Shown here in pieces: positions 52,522-60,885 of a DNA stretch of 64,000 nucleotides; the stretch's first letter is position 1; each line of letters begins with the position of its first letter. The notes below the pieces were generated by a model. The model did no database searches. It was given only the letters and a program-made list of their open reading frames with translations, and was not told the DNA's origin. The DNA is taken from the NCBI GenBank assembly GCA_017983975.1, contig JAGOAL010000001.1:17707-81706 (forward strand). The letters run 5' to 3'. The translations under genes were made by a program, and so were the position numbers. Source of the stretch: Flavobacterium sp. (GTDB lineage Bacteria; Bacteroidota; Bacteroidia; Flavobacteriales; Flavobacteriaceae).

Positions 52522-52980
52522 ATGAAAAAAGCAATATTTCCAGGTTCTTTTGACCCAATTACCAACGGTCATTTTGATATCATCAAAAGAGGTGTTTCTT
52601 TATTTGATGAAGTAATTGTAGCCATTGGTGTAAATGCTGAAAAAAAGTATATGTTTTCCTTAGAAGATAGAAAACGCTTTATAGAAGAGGCTTTCAAAGA
52701 CGAACCTAAAGTTAGAGTGATCTCTTACTCTGGCTTAACCATTGATTTGTGTAAAAAAGAAAATGCTGAATTCATTTTACGCGGACTAAGAAATCCAGCC
52801 GATTTTGAATTTGAAAAAGCCATTGCTCATACAAACCGAGTAATGTCAAAAATTGAAACCGTTTTCTTGCTAACCGCTGCTCGAACTTCTTTTATTTCCT
52901 CAAGTATAGTACGTGATGTATTGCGTAATGGTGGTGATATTTCACAATTAGTTCCTGAATCGGTTTTAAATAAGAAATAA
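52522..52980 (+). CDS. coaD: Phosphopantetheine adenylyltransferase
   Basis: The 152-residue enzyme has the TNGH nucleotidyltransferase motif (residues 14-17 in PGSFDPITNGHFDI), FILRGLRNPADFEFE (~90-104) and ISSSIVRDVLRNGGD near the end. It forms dephospho-CoA from phosphopantetheine and ATP. It lies 2 bp after ddl. Confidence 0.97.
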   Translation: MKKAIFPGSFDPITNGHFDIIKRGVSLFDEVIVAIGVNAEKKYMFSLEDRKRFIEEAFKDEPKVRVISYSGLTIDLCKKENAEFILRGLRNPADFEFEKAIAHTNRVMSKIETVFLLTAARTSFISSSIVRDVLRNGGDISQLVPESVLNKK

Positions 52981-52985
52981 TTCTA

Positions 52986-53035
52986 ACACGAATTTCACTA
53001 ATTCATTTGTGCCAATTCGCGAAATTCGTGTTTTT
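52986..53035 (+). terminator. Hairpin after coaD (terminator-like, repeat-like)
   Basis: An 11-bp perfect inverted repeat (ACACGAATTTC with GAAATTCGTGT) with a 24-base loop and 5 T follows coaD and touches the stop codon of the convergent methyltransferase gene. The loop has further CTAATT/GTGCCAATTCG segments resembling common flavobacterial intergenic repeats. Confidence 0.6.
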
Positions 53036-53666
53036 AATTTTCAAACACAATCAACTTTTCTTGTACAATTAAATTTGAAAAACTAAATTCAGATTTTATC
53101 CATTCCAAGGTTTTGGTTTGGTATATAAAAACATGGGTGAAATCATCTTTGTAATACCAATTTTCAAAGGGTTTTTGGTTATTGAAAATTTCTGTTTTGC
53201 AATATAATTTCCCTTTCGGGAGTAATAAGCTTTTCAATACTTCAAATTCTTTGTATGGTTGATGAAAATGTTCCATTACTTCGCAACAAGAAACATAATT
53301 ATATTTTTCATCCAAAAGTGATGGTTCATTTGCAAAAAACAAATCGTAATTCTGCACTTGAAAACCTTTATCGGTTAACATTTTAGCTATTACTGGACCA
53401 GTTCCTGAACCAAAGTCTAAACCTTTAGTCTCTGGAGAAAAATCGTGTAAAACAGCTTCCACTATTGGTGAAACAAACGCTTGATAACGTTCATCAAAAA
53501 CATCATTATTGTGCTTTTCGTAATGTTCATTCTCGGCTTCAGCGGTTAAAAAAGTGTGTTTAGGTCTGAAAATGCCTTCGCAATTATTGCATTTATAAAA
53601 CAAATGCTTTGGTTTATCGCAGAAAAGCGTTGATTTGGATTGGCAAAGTGGGCAGGTTGGATTCAT
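53034..53666 (-). CDS. Class I SAM-dependent methyltransferase with N-terminal zinc ribbon
   Basis: The 210-residue protein has a four-Cys zinc ribbon at the N terminus (Cys5, Cys8, Cys26, Cys29: CPLC and CNNC) and a methyltransferase core with GLDFGSGTGPV (~100) and SCCEVMEHF (~133). The layout resembles a branch of small Bacteroidota methyltransferases with unknown substrates. Nothing in the context identifies the target. Confidence 0.85.
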   Translation of the reverse strand: MNPTCPLCQSKSTLFCDKPKHLFYKCNNCEGIFRPKHTFLTAEAENEHYEKHNNDVFDERYQAFVSPIVEAVLHDFSPETKGLDFGSGTGPVIAKMLTDKGFQVQNYDLFFANEPSLLDEKYNYVSCCEVMEHFHQPYKEFEVLKSLLLPKGKLYCKTEIFNNQKPFENWYYKDDFTHVFIYQTKTLEWIKSEFSFSNLIVQEKLIVFEN

Positions 53667-53692
53667 TTTTTACTAAATTTATATCAACACAC

Positions 53693-53765
53693 TGTCATTT
53701 CGACGTAAGGAGAAATCTCATTATTCAATCTACGTTATGTGATTCCTCCATTCGTCGGAATGACA
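53693..53765. repeat. Palindromic intergenic element
   Basis: TGTCATTTCGACG (53693-53705) and CGTCGGAATGACA (53753-53765) are inverted with one mismatch. Inside are GGAGAAATCTCA and GATTCCTCC, again partly inverted. The ends resemble the inner hairpin of the element at 24391 (GGAATGACA). It fills the gap between the methyltransferase and the helicase genes. Confidence 0.75.
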
Positions 53766-53773
53766 AAAAAGTA

Positions 53774-55120
53774 TTACTCCTCTTCTTTCTTAATCACTTT
53801 TTTCGCAACTTCAATTTTATACTTCTTTCCCTTCATTTTCTCCTCTTTAATGTTTTGCAAAAACGATTTTACTTTAGGATATTTCACCGCTACAAAGGAA
53901 ATAAAATCTTTGACTTCGATTAGTCCAATATCATCTTTTTCCAGTTTTCCTTTTTGCGAAAAGAAACCAACAATGTCGATTTTATTCAACTTGTTTTTCT
54001 TTCCTCCGCTGATGTAAAGCGTTTGATATAAAGGTGCTTTTGGTAATGATTTCGCACTGGAAACATCTAAACGGCGTTTGCCATAATCAAAATAATCAGA
54101 TTTTTTTTCGGTTTCATGAATCAACACATAAGCAGTTCCAGTTGCCAACATACGCGCCGTTCTACCATTTCTGTGGGTAAATTCGTCTTCTTTTGCGGGT
54201 AAATGATAATGAATTACGTGTTTCATTTCAGGAATATCCAAACCACGCGCGCCTAAATCGGTCGTAATCAAATAGGAAACACTGCCGTTTCGAAACTGAA
54301 TCAAAGCACGTTCCCTTTCATCTTGATCTAATCCGCCGTGATAATAAGTCGAAATAATTCCTTTTTGCGTTAACATTTCGTAAATGCGTTCTACTGCTTC
54401 TCTGTGGTTGCAAAAAATAATCGCAGCTTCTGAATTTAAAGAGCAAATCAACTGAAACAACGAATCAATTTTATCTTTGGATTTCGAAAATACAATGCGA
54501 ACATCTAAATTATCATTCTGTTTTTGGTTCGGAATAAAATCAATTACTTTCGGATCAATTACTTTGGTATATTTCGGAATTTCCACACCCGAAGTCGCAG
54601 AAACTAAAATACGTTTATTGGCTCTGGTAATTTTTCCAATGATATAAGACATTTCCTCATGAAAACCCAATTGTAATGATTTATCAAATTCGTCTAAAAT
54701 GTATGTTTTAATGTTCTCGGTAGCAAAACTTCCTCGGTCTAAATGATCGGCAATTCTTCCTGGTGTTCCAATTAAAAGCGCTGGGGGGTTACTCAAATTA
54801 TTGATTTCGATATCAATTGAATGACCACCATAACACGTATTGACTTTATAATGCGTACCCATTTTTTTCCAAACTTGTTCAATTTGCAAACCTAATTCGC
54901 GCGAAGGCACTAAAATTAAGCATTGCACACCTTTTACGTCTTCTTCTAATAATTGAAAAATAGGTAATAAAAAAGCTAAGGTTTTCCCAGAACCCGTTGG
55001 CGAAAGCAATAAAATATTATCTTCATTCAAAATAGCTTGTTGCGCTACTTCTTGCATTTTATTTAAACTTTGAATACCAAGATTCAATAGTACATTGTTG
55101 GAATACGGATTTTGACTCAT
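53774..55120 (-). CDS. DEAD-box RNA helicase, DbpA-like
   Basis: From ATG 55120 the product has 448 residues. Motifs are the Q-like N terminus, Walker A SPTGSGKT (~43), PGRIADHL, DEFD in the place of DEAD, SAT, and HRNGRTAR. The C-terminal ~75 residues (KIDIVGFFSQKGKLEKDDIGLIEV and on) resemble the RNA-binding domain of DbpA, which recognises helix 92 of 23S rRNA. A role in large-subunit assembly is likely. The ATG at 55165 was rejected because an exact -7 box (55125-55132) lies downstream of it. Confidence 0.9.
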   Translation of the reverse strand: MSQNPYSNNVLLNLGIQSLNKMQEVAQQAILNEDNILLLSPTGSGKTLAFLLPIFQLLEEDVKGVQCLILVPSRELGLQIEQVWKKMGTHYKVNTCYGGHSIDIEINNLSNPPALLIGTPGRIADHLDRGSFATENIKTYILDEFDKSLQLGFHEEMSYIIGKITRANKRILVSATSGVEIPKYTKVIDPKVIDFIPNQKQNDNLDVRIVFSKSKDKIDSLFQLICSLNSEAAIIFCNHREAVERIYEMLTQKGIISTYYHGGLDQDERERALIQFRNGSVSYLITTDLGARGLDIPEMKHVIHYHLPAKEDEFTHRNGRTARMLATGTAYVLIHETEKKSDYFDYGKRRLDVSSAKSLPKAPLYQTLYISGGKKNKLNKIDIVGFFSQKGKLEKDDIGLIEVKDFISFVAVKYPKVKSFLQNIKEEKMKGKKYKIEVAKKVIKKEEE

Positions 55121-55124
55121 GCGG

Positions 55125-55132
55125 CAAAGATA
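55125..55132 (-). promoter_or_regulatory. -7 box (TATCTTTG, minus strand) of the helicase gene
   Basis: Exact TAnnTTTG match ending 4 bp before the helicase ATG. The transcript would start at or beside the ATG, so it is probably leaderless. Confidence 0.55.
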
Positions 55133-55160
55133 AAGCCAATTATTTAAAAAAGTATTAATT

Positions 55161-55437
55161 GCCACGGATTACACAGATTTACACGGATTATTTCTTTAAA
55201 ACAACCTCAAATCCTTTTAATCCTTTAAACTATGGCTAAAAATTCTCAATATAATCGCCACAGATTACACTGATTTAAACGGATTATTTCTTTAAAAAAC
55301 AACATTTAATCCTTTTAATCCTTTAATCTATGGCTAAAAATTCTCAATATAAACGCCACGGATTTAGACTGATTAACACGGATTATTTTTACAAAACATT
55401 TTTAAATCCGTTTAATCCTTTAATCTGTGGCTAAAAA
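55161..55437. repeat. Three tandem palindromic repeat units of about 97 bp
   Basis: Units start at 55161, 55257 and 55355 and are similar, not identical. Each begins GCCAC[A/G]GATT and ends near TATGGC or TCTGTGGC, so each unit has inverted ends; unit 3 is the most symmetrical. Internal motifs ACGGATTATTT and AATCCTTTTAATCCTTTAA are shared. A short TCTCAATATAA spacer separates units. They fill the 380-bp gap between the helicase and M14 genes, which otherwise holds only the two promoters. A degenerate fragment is at 14580-14650. Confidence 0.85.
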
Positions 55438-55471
55438 ACCAAATTATTAATTCTACCTCAAAAAGATTCTT

Positions 55472-55479
55472 TATTTTTG
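55472..55479 (+). promoter_or_regulatory. -7 box (TATTTTTG) of the M14 gene
   Basis: Exact TAnnTTTG match, 21 bp before ATG 55501. It contains the TTG at 55477, excluding it as a start. Confidence 0.5.
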
Positions 55480-55500
55480 AAACTCAAATACTATTATGCT

Positions 55501-57225
55501 ATGCGTTTTTTAACTATAAGTTTACTTTTCTTTTCAATTTTTGTATTTTCACAAAATGATTTATCCACGCCTTTTGAACGTGGCAATGGCAATCAATCCA
55601 CTACTTATGAAGATTGTATTGCTTATTATGAAAAATTAGACGAACGTTTTGCCAATATCCAAATGATTTATAAAGGCACCACTGATAGCGGAAAACCTCT
55701 GCATTTAGTACTTTTTTCAAGCGAAGGCAAATTTGATTTTGATGCATATTTTACTAAAAACAAAGCCGTAATTTTAATCAACAACGGCATTCACGCGGGC
55801 GAACCAGACGGCATTGATGCTACCATGATGCTAATGCGCGATTTAGCCATGGGAAAAATTAAAACGGCTAAAAATACCTTTATTGCAGCTATTCCGGTGT
55901 ATAATGTAGGTGGAATGTTGAATCGAAATTCGCATTCAAGAGCCAATCAAAACGGTCCTGAAGAATATGGTTTCAGAGGAAATGGGCGAAATTATGATTT
56001 GAATCGCGATTTTATTAAATCGGATACTAAAAATTCTAGAAGTTTTCAAAAACTATTTACCGAATTAAATCCTGATATTTTCTTAGACAATCACGTTTCT
56101 AATGGTGCTGATTATCAATATACGTTTACTTGCATTGCTACCCAGCATGAACGTTTGGGAAACAAATTGGGCAACTTTTTTATTAACGAATTATATCCTT
56201 CGGTGGTGAAAGACATGAACAAAAAGAACATCGACGTGGTGCCATATGTAAATATTCACGGCGATATGCCTGATAAAGGTTTTGAACAATTTACGGATAC
56301 GCCAAGATATGCAACAGGTTACACTACCCTATTCCACACGTTAGGATTTGTTCCAGAAACACACATGTTGAAAGTGTATAATGAACGTGTGAAAGTTACT
56401 TATGAATTTATGGTGAGCACGATTAATTTCGCCGATACAAATTGGCAAAAAATCAAGCAAATGCGTAAAGATGCTTTGAATGAATATCAAGTTGGGATGC
56501 AATATCCAATGGATTGGGCGATTGATTCAACCAAAATGTCATACATTGATTTTAAAGGGTATCAAGGCGGTTATAAACCAAGTGACATTTCAGGAAAAGA
56601 CCGATTGTTTTATGATAAAAGTAAACCGTTTACGAAGAAAATTCCGTTTTATGGCAATTATAAACCAACGAAATTCGTGAATATTCCGAAAGCCTATATT
56701 ATTCCGCAATCGCAATGGCAAGTATTGGATATTTTGAAATTGAACAATATCAATGCGCATCGTCTTCAAAAAGACACCATTATTGAAGTGGAATCGTATA
56801 AAATTGAAAGTTATCAAACGTCTAAATCACCTTATGAAGGGCATTACGGACATTACAATACGAAAGTGTCTAAATCGACTCAAAAAGTACAGTTTCATTA
56901 TGGCGATTATATGTTTTACACAAACCAACCTGGAGTGAAATATTTAGTTGAAACATTAGAACCAGAAGCGGTGGACAGTTATTTCAATTGGAACTTCTTT
57001 GATCCTATTTTACAACAAAAAGAAGGCTATTCAAGTTATGTTTTTGAAGATTTAGCCAAAGAATTTTTGGACAAAAACCCGAAAATAAAAGCAGAATTAG
57101 AACAAAAGAAACAAAATGACAAAGCTTTCGCTGAAAACGGCGCAGCTCAATTGGATTGGGTGTATAGACAATCGACTTATTATGAAAAAGCGCATTTGCA
57201 GTATCCGGTATATCGTATTAATTAG
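55501..57225 (+). CDS. M14 family zinc carboxypeptidase, secreted
   Basis: From ATG 55501 the product has 574 residues with a signal peptide (RFLTISLLFFSIFVFSQ). The zinc site is His98 and Glu101 in IHAGEPDG, with the third His in DNHVSNGAD (~200). Substrate-binding NRDF and the likely catalytic Glu in PETHML follow. The C-terminal ~250 residues form an extra region beyond the ~300-residue M14 core. It probably digests peptides or peptidoglycan fragments in the periplasm or outside. Upstream lie the tandem repeats. Confidence 0.88.
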   Translation: MRFLTISLLFFSIFVFSQNDLSTPFERGNGNQSTTYEDCIAYYEKLDERFANIQMIYKGTTDSGKPLHLVLFSSEGKFDFDAYFTKNKAVILINNGIHAGEPDGIDATMMLMRDLAMGKIKTAKNTFIAAIPVYNVGGMLNRNSHSRANQNGPEEYGFRGNGRNYDLNRDFIKSDTKNSRSFQKLFTELNPDIFLDNHVSNGADYQYTFTCIATQHERLGNKLGNFFINELYPSVVKDMNKKNIDVVPYVNIHGDMPDKGFEQFTDTPRYATGYTTLFHTLGFVPETHMLKVYNERVKVTYEFMVSTINFADTNWQKIKQMRKDALNEYQVGMQYPMDWAIDSTKMSYIDFKGYQGGYKPSDISGKDRLFYDKSKPFTKKIPFYGNYKPTKFVNIPKAYIIPQSQWQVLDILKLNNINAHRLQKDTIIEVESYKIESYQTSKSPYEGHYGHYNTKVSKSTQKVQFHYGDYMFYTNQPGVKYLVETLEPEAVDSYFNWNFFDPILQQKEGYSSYVFEDLAKEFLDKNPKIKAELEQKKQNDKAFAENGAAQLDWVYRQSTYYEKAHLQYPVYRIN

Positions 57226-57288
57226 ACAATTTGTCAATGAGTGAATGTGCCAATGAGACTAAATTAGCATATTGGATAATTTTTATTT

Positions 57289-57891
57289 TTACACATTAGA
57301 ATTTTCCTTCTCAAACAATAATTTTATATTTTCATAGGAGTTTTTCAACAATAACGGGATGTCCTGTGGACGCACCCACTCTACTTTCTCGATGCCTTCT
57401 TCGGCTTGACCTTGTGGAGCACCTTCGAATTTGGTGCGCATTTCAAACCATTGGGTTATTTTTAATTTATAACGACCATTGCGCTTAAAAATATGATAAG
57501 TTTTTTGCAGTTTTTCGGTAATGACTAATCCAGTAACACCTGTTTCTTCTTCTACTTCTCTAATGGCGGTTTCTTCAATGGTTTCGTTTTTTTCCATGCC
57601 GCCTTTTGCTAAATCCCATTTTCCGTTTCTGAAAATAAAAAGTACGTCTCCATTAGCATTATAAACCAATCCACCTCCTGCTTTTTCAACAGGTAATTTG
57701 GCACGAAGCGTTTTCATAATTAATTTCTCATCTGGATGATATAGAAACGCTTTCTGAATTTTATGCTGAAATATTTTAACGATCAACTTCTTGATATCAA
57801 CACTTTCTAATAAAAAAAGTTTGAAATCGGTTTCTTTTTGAACCTGATTTGTCAAAAAAAGTGGCTTATCGTTCACAAAAACTTTATACAT
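57289..57891 (-). CDS. Nudix hydrolase
   Basis: From ATG 57891 the product has 200 residues. The complete Nudix box, from GGMEKN to REVEEETGV (~110-132 of the protein), is present, preceded by GKWDLAKGG. An N-terminal ~70-residue extension (MYKVFVNDKPLFLT) is typical of Bacteroidota members. It hydrolyses a nucleoside diphosphate derivative; which one is unknown. The longer frame to 57975 overlaps the divergent pyrE coding region and was rejected. Only 7 bp separate the two start codons. Confidence 0.9.
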   Translation of the reverse strand: MYKVFVNDKPLFLTNQVQKETDFKLFLLESVDIKKLIVKIFQHKIQKAFLYHPDEKLIMKTLRAKLPVEKAGGGLVYNANGDVLFIFRNGKWDLAKGGMEKNETIEETAIREVEEETGVTGLVITEKLQKTYHIFKRNGRYKLKITQWFEMRTKFEGAPQGQAEEGIEKVEWVRPQDIPLLLKNSYENIKLLFEKENSNV

Positions 57892-57894
57892 TTG
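57887..57894 (+). promoter_or_regulatory. pyrE: -7 box (TACATTTG) of pyrE, overlapping the Nudix start codon
   Basis: Exact TAnnTTTG match. It covers the CAT that is the Nudix start on the other strand (57889-57891) and ends 4 bp before the pyrE ATG, so the pyrE transcript is probably leaderless. Confidence 0.5.
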
Positions 57895-57898
57895 CAAT

Positions 57899-58546
57899 AT
57901 GATTTTTAATAACAACACAGCACAACAAACAGCCGAATTGCTTTTACAAATAAACGCAATTAAATTAAATTCCAAAAATCCTTTTACATGGGCTTCTGGC
58001 TGGAAGTCTCCGATTTATTGTGATAACCGTATAATCCTTTCATTTCCAGCGGTTAGGAATTATATTCGTGATGAATTTGCGAAACAAATTGAAGAGAAAT
58101 TTGGCAAGCCCGATGTTATTGCAGGTGTTGCAACAGGCGCTATTGGCATCGGAATTTTAGTTGCCGAAGCAATGGGATTGCCTTTTGTATACGTTCGACC
58201 TGAACCAAAAAAACACGGAAGACAAAACCAAGTGGAAGGCTTTTTACAAAAAGGACAAAATGTAGTTGTGGTTGAAGATTTGATTTCAACAGGTGGAAGT
58301 AGTTTATTAGCTGTTGAAGCTTTGCGCAACGAAGGCGCTAATATCAAAGGAATGGCAGCGATTTTTACCTATGGTTTTTCAGTTTCAAAGGAACGTTTTG
58401 AGGCGGCTAATTTGGATGTTTACACGCTTAGTAATTACGAAAATTTATTAGAGAAAGCAGTTGACAAACAATATGTTTCAGAAAACGAACTAAAAACATT
58501 AAGCGCTTGGAACTCCAATCCTGCAGAGTGGAATACAGAAGTTTAA
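57899..58546 (+). CDS. pyrE: Orotate phosphoribosyltransferase
   Basis: The 215-residue enzyme has the PRPP-binding motif VVVVEDLISTGGSS (~120-133), the start-proximal SGWKSPIYCDNR (~38-49) and KKHGRQNQVEG. It makes OMP in pyrimidine synthesis. No other pyr gene is in the window. The SRPBCC gene follows after 57 bp on the same strand. Confidence 0.97.
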   Translation: MIFNNNTAQQTAELLLQINAIKLNSKNPFTWASGWKSPIYCDNRIILSFPAVRNYIRDEFAKQIEEKFGKPDVIAGVATGAIGIGILVAEAMGLPFVYVRPEPKKHGRQNQVEGFLQKGQNVVVVEDLISTGGSSLLAVEALRNEGANIKGMAAIFTYGFSVSKERFEAANLDVYTLSNYENLLEKAVDKQYVSENELKTLSAWNSNPAEWNTEV

Positions 58547-58603
58547 TTTGAAAGAAAATAGAAATTAGACGACATAACTTGAAACTTTAATAAATAAAAA
58601 CAT

Positions 58604-58993
58604 ATGAACTTAGAAAGTCCAAAAGTAAACGTAGCAAAATCGGCTGAATATTTATTTAATGCTTTGAACGACGTTAAGAATTTTGAAAAATTAATGCCTG
58701 AAAATATTGCAAAATTTGAAGTAATCGATGAAAATTGCTTTGAATTCGGATTAAAAGGAATGCCAGAAATTAAATTGGTAAAAAAAGGCGGAACTCCAAA
58801 TTCGCAAGTCGTTTTAGGAGCAGCTTCAAGTAAATTACCGTTTACTTTAACTGCAAACTTAACCGAAGTAAACGATTCAACTGATGTTCAATTAACTTTT
58901 GAAGGTGAGTTTAACCCAATGATGGCAATGATGATTAAAGGTCCAATTTCAAAATTTATTGAAACATTGGCTGAAAATATGGGGAAATTGTAA
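58604..58993 (+). CDS. SRPBCC (START-like) family protein
   Basis: The 129-residue protein is a single helix-grip domain: N-terminal ESPKVNVAKSAEYLFNAL, FEVIDENCFEFGLKGMPEI, and a long C-terminal helix starting at KGPISKFIETLAENMGKL. It probably binds a small hydrophobic ligand in the cytosol; the ligand is unknown. It follows pyrE and in related genomes is sometimes misnamed after it, which its sequence does not support. Confidence 0.85.
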   Translation: MNLESPKVNVAKSAEYLFNALNDVKNFEKLMPENIAKFEVIDENCFEFGLKGMPEIKLVKKGGTPNSQVVLGAASSKLPFTLTANLTEVNDSTDVQLTFEGEFNPMMAMMIKGPISKFIETLAENMGKL

Positions 58994-59008
58994 TTGCGTA
59001 ATTTAAAT

Positions 59009-59046
59009 AAAAATGAAAGTCCGTTTTTAAACGGACTTTCATTTTT
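59009..59046. terminator. Bidirectional terminator after the SRPBCC gene
   Basis: An 18-bp perfect inverted repeat with a minimal loop (arms AAAAATGAAAGTCCGTTT and AAACGGACTTTCATTTTT) between convergent genes. It overlaps the stop codon of the cysteine desulfurase gene by 2 bp. T runs occur on both strands. Confidence 0.92.
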
Positions 59047-60166
59047 ATGAAGTTTTCAAAGCTTCCACCAACAAATCAATATCTTCCTTCGTATTGAAAT
59101 GACTGAATGAAATGCGTACACTTGGTTTTATAACTTCTTCTGGCGATAAAAATTCGGCTAAAACGTGCGATGGTTTTACACTTCCACTTTGACAAGCACT
59201 TCCACGCGAAACCGCAATTCCTTTCATGTCTAAAGTAAATAATAACATTGAAGTCTTTTCTTCCGATAAAGGCAATTGAACATTCAAAAGGTTATAAAAG
59301 GTGTTTTCTCCGTTGATTTTAACTTCAGGAAATACTTTTTTTAATTCCGAAAAACAATAGTCTTTTATATCAGAAATATAATTGATGTCGTTTTCTAGAT
59401 TCGCGTAAGCTAATTCAAAGGCTTTTGCCATTCCTACTACTTGATGAACTGGTTCAGTTCCGGCACGCATTCCTTTTTCTTGTTCGCCTCCAAAAATCAT
59501 TGGTTGTAACATCGAATTCTTTTTCAAAAAAGCGAACCCAATGCCTTTTGGACCATGAAATTTATGTGCAGAAGCTACTAAAAAATCGATTCCCAACTCT
59601 TGTACATCTATATTCGTTTTTCCGATAGATTGCACCGTATCACAATGAAAAAGTGCGTTTGCATATTGGCATAGGTCTGAAACACGTTTGATGTCTAAAA
59701 TCGTTCCTATTTCGTTATTTACATGAATTAACGAAACCAAAGTAGGAATATCTGAAGGTAATTTTGCTGCTAAATCTTGATAATCGATGTTTCCGTTTGG
59801 TAAAATCGCAATGTATTCAACTTGAATTCCGAATTCCTTTGCTAAATGTTCGACGGTATGCAAGGTAGCGTGATGCTCAATTTTAGTTGTAATTATTCGT
59901 TTTATGCCTAAATCTTTCACAACGCTGGTCAAAATCCAATTCGTTGCTTCGGTGGCACTTGATGTAAAAATAATTTCAGAAGCTTGCGCATTTAATAATT
60001 TAGCAATGGATTTTCGAGCCGATTCTAACAAAGTCTTCGCACTTCGGCCAAAACTATGCGTTGAAGATGGATTTCCAAAATCATTTTGAAGCACATCCAT
60101 CATTACCGAAATAACTTCCGGATGAATAGCTGTGGTTGCGGCATTATCTAAATATACTTTTTGCAT
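59045..60166 (-). CDS. Cysteine desulfurase (NifS/IscS-like)
   Basis: The 373-residue PLP enzyme has the lysine at residue 202 in SAHKFHGPKG, the catalytic Cys at residue 325 in SRGSACQSGS, and the N-terminal YLDNAATT. It removes sulfur from cysteine for Fe-S cluster or tRNA thiolation. The short active-site loop with Cys in GSACQSG is group I, like IscS/NifS. No Isc or Suf neighbour is seen, so a tRNA or NAD-related role is possible. Confidence 0.95.
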   Translation of the reverse strand: MQKVYLDNAATTAIHPEVISVMMDVLQNDFGNPSSTHSFGRSAKTLLESARKSIAKLLNAQASEIIFTSSATEATNWILTSVVKDLGIKRIITTKIEHHATLHTVEHLAKEFGIQVEYIAILPNGNIDYQDLAAKLPSDIPTLVSLIHVNNEIGTILDIKRVSDLCQYANALFHCDTVQSIGKTNIDVQELGIDFLVASAHKFHGPKGIGFAFLKKNSMLQPMIFGGEQEKGMRAGTEPVHQVVGMAKAFELAYANLENDINYISDIKDYCFSELKKVFPEVKINGENTFYNLLNVQLPLSEEKTSMLLFTLDMKGIAVSRGSACQSGSVKPSHVLAEFLSPEEVIKPSVRISFSHFNTKEDIDLLVEALKTS

Positions 60167-60322
60167 TAGAAGCTTTTAATTGTTTTATTAGTCAAATGTA
60201 ATTCACACATTAAAATTGGTAAAAAAATAAAAAATCAGAAAGTGCTCATTTCATTGAGCAAATATACAAATCATTTTATTTTATAAATCTTATAAATCAA
60301 TTCGTGTGGAAATTAACAAACT

Positions 60323-60356
60323 TTTGCAAATTAATAAATTAAAACCTTTATTTTTG
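60323..60356 (+). promoter_or_regulatory. Promoter of the 60378 lipoprotein (TTTTG-N22-TATTTTTG)
   Basis: TTG at 60324-60326 and the -7 box TATTTTTG at 60349-60356 have a 22-bp spacing, within the usual range. The ATG is 21 bp further on. It excludes the longer frame starting at 60306. Confidence 0.6.
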
Positions 60357-60377
60357 CGACATAAATATGATCAATCG

Positions 60378-60884
60378 ATGAAAAAACTATTTGTTTTAGT
60401 AGCTTCAATTTTCTTGCTACAAGCCTGTGATGATGGAGATATTGCCTTAGAATCATTTAATTTTGACAATGTACTTGTTCAAAATTGTGCTTCAAATAAT
60501 TTAGTTTTTAAAATAAAAAACAACGAATTATTACTTTTAAATATACCCTCTAGTAGTTTTGCAAATGAAGAAACACCCGATGGAAGTCCTAGAGTTATCC
60601 CTGTCAATAGTACCAATAAAATAATTTATCGAATTTATTCAGACAATATTAGTTTAAGTGGTATTTGTAGTATTTTACCACCCGCAAATCCTGTAGTTTC
60701 AAATGAATGGAACGCCTCTGGCGGAACTATTGAGATAATTTCTGATAAATTATTTGCTGCCGATGGAATTACAGTTTCAGGTTACACTCACAATATTCGT
60801 CTGGTAAACGTGAATTTTTCAAACGCTGAAAATTCATTCAGTTTCACCTCTTATATTTTTGGAAATTATAAAACCAATTTATAG
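60378..60884 (+). CDS. Hypothetical lipoprotein
   Basis: From ATG 60378 the product has 168 residues. The lipobox is LLQAC with Cys17, then acidic residues DDGDIALESF. The mature part is beta-rich with three further cysteines (in VQNCASN and SGICSIL), which might form a disulfide. I do not recognise the family; flavobacteria have many lineage-specific lipoproteins of this kind. It stops 2 bp before the end of the convergent Smr gene. Confidence 0.7.
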   Translation: MKKLFVLVASIFLLQACDDGDIALESFNFDNVLVQNCASNNLVFKIKNNELLLLNIPSSSFANEETPDGSPRVIPVNSTNKIIYRIYSDNISLSGICSILPPANPVVSNEWNASGGTIEIISDKLFAADGITVSGYTHNIRLVNVNFSNAENSFSFTSYIFGNYKTNL

Positions 60885-60885
60885 G

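Noticed and set aside
55121-55165. ATG at 55165 as the helicase start
   Set aside because: The exact -7 box at 55125-55132 lies downstream of it, and the family N terminus begins at the ATG at 55120.
55161-55437. CRISPR array
   Set aside because: There are only three units, each about 97 bp, related along their whole length and palindromic, with no unique spacers and no cas genes.
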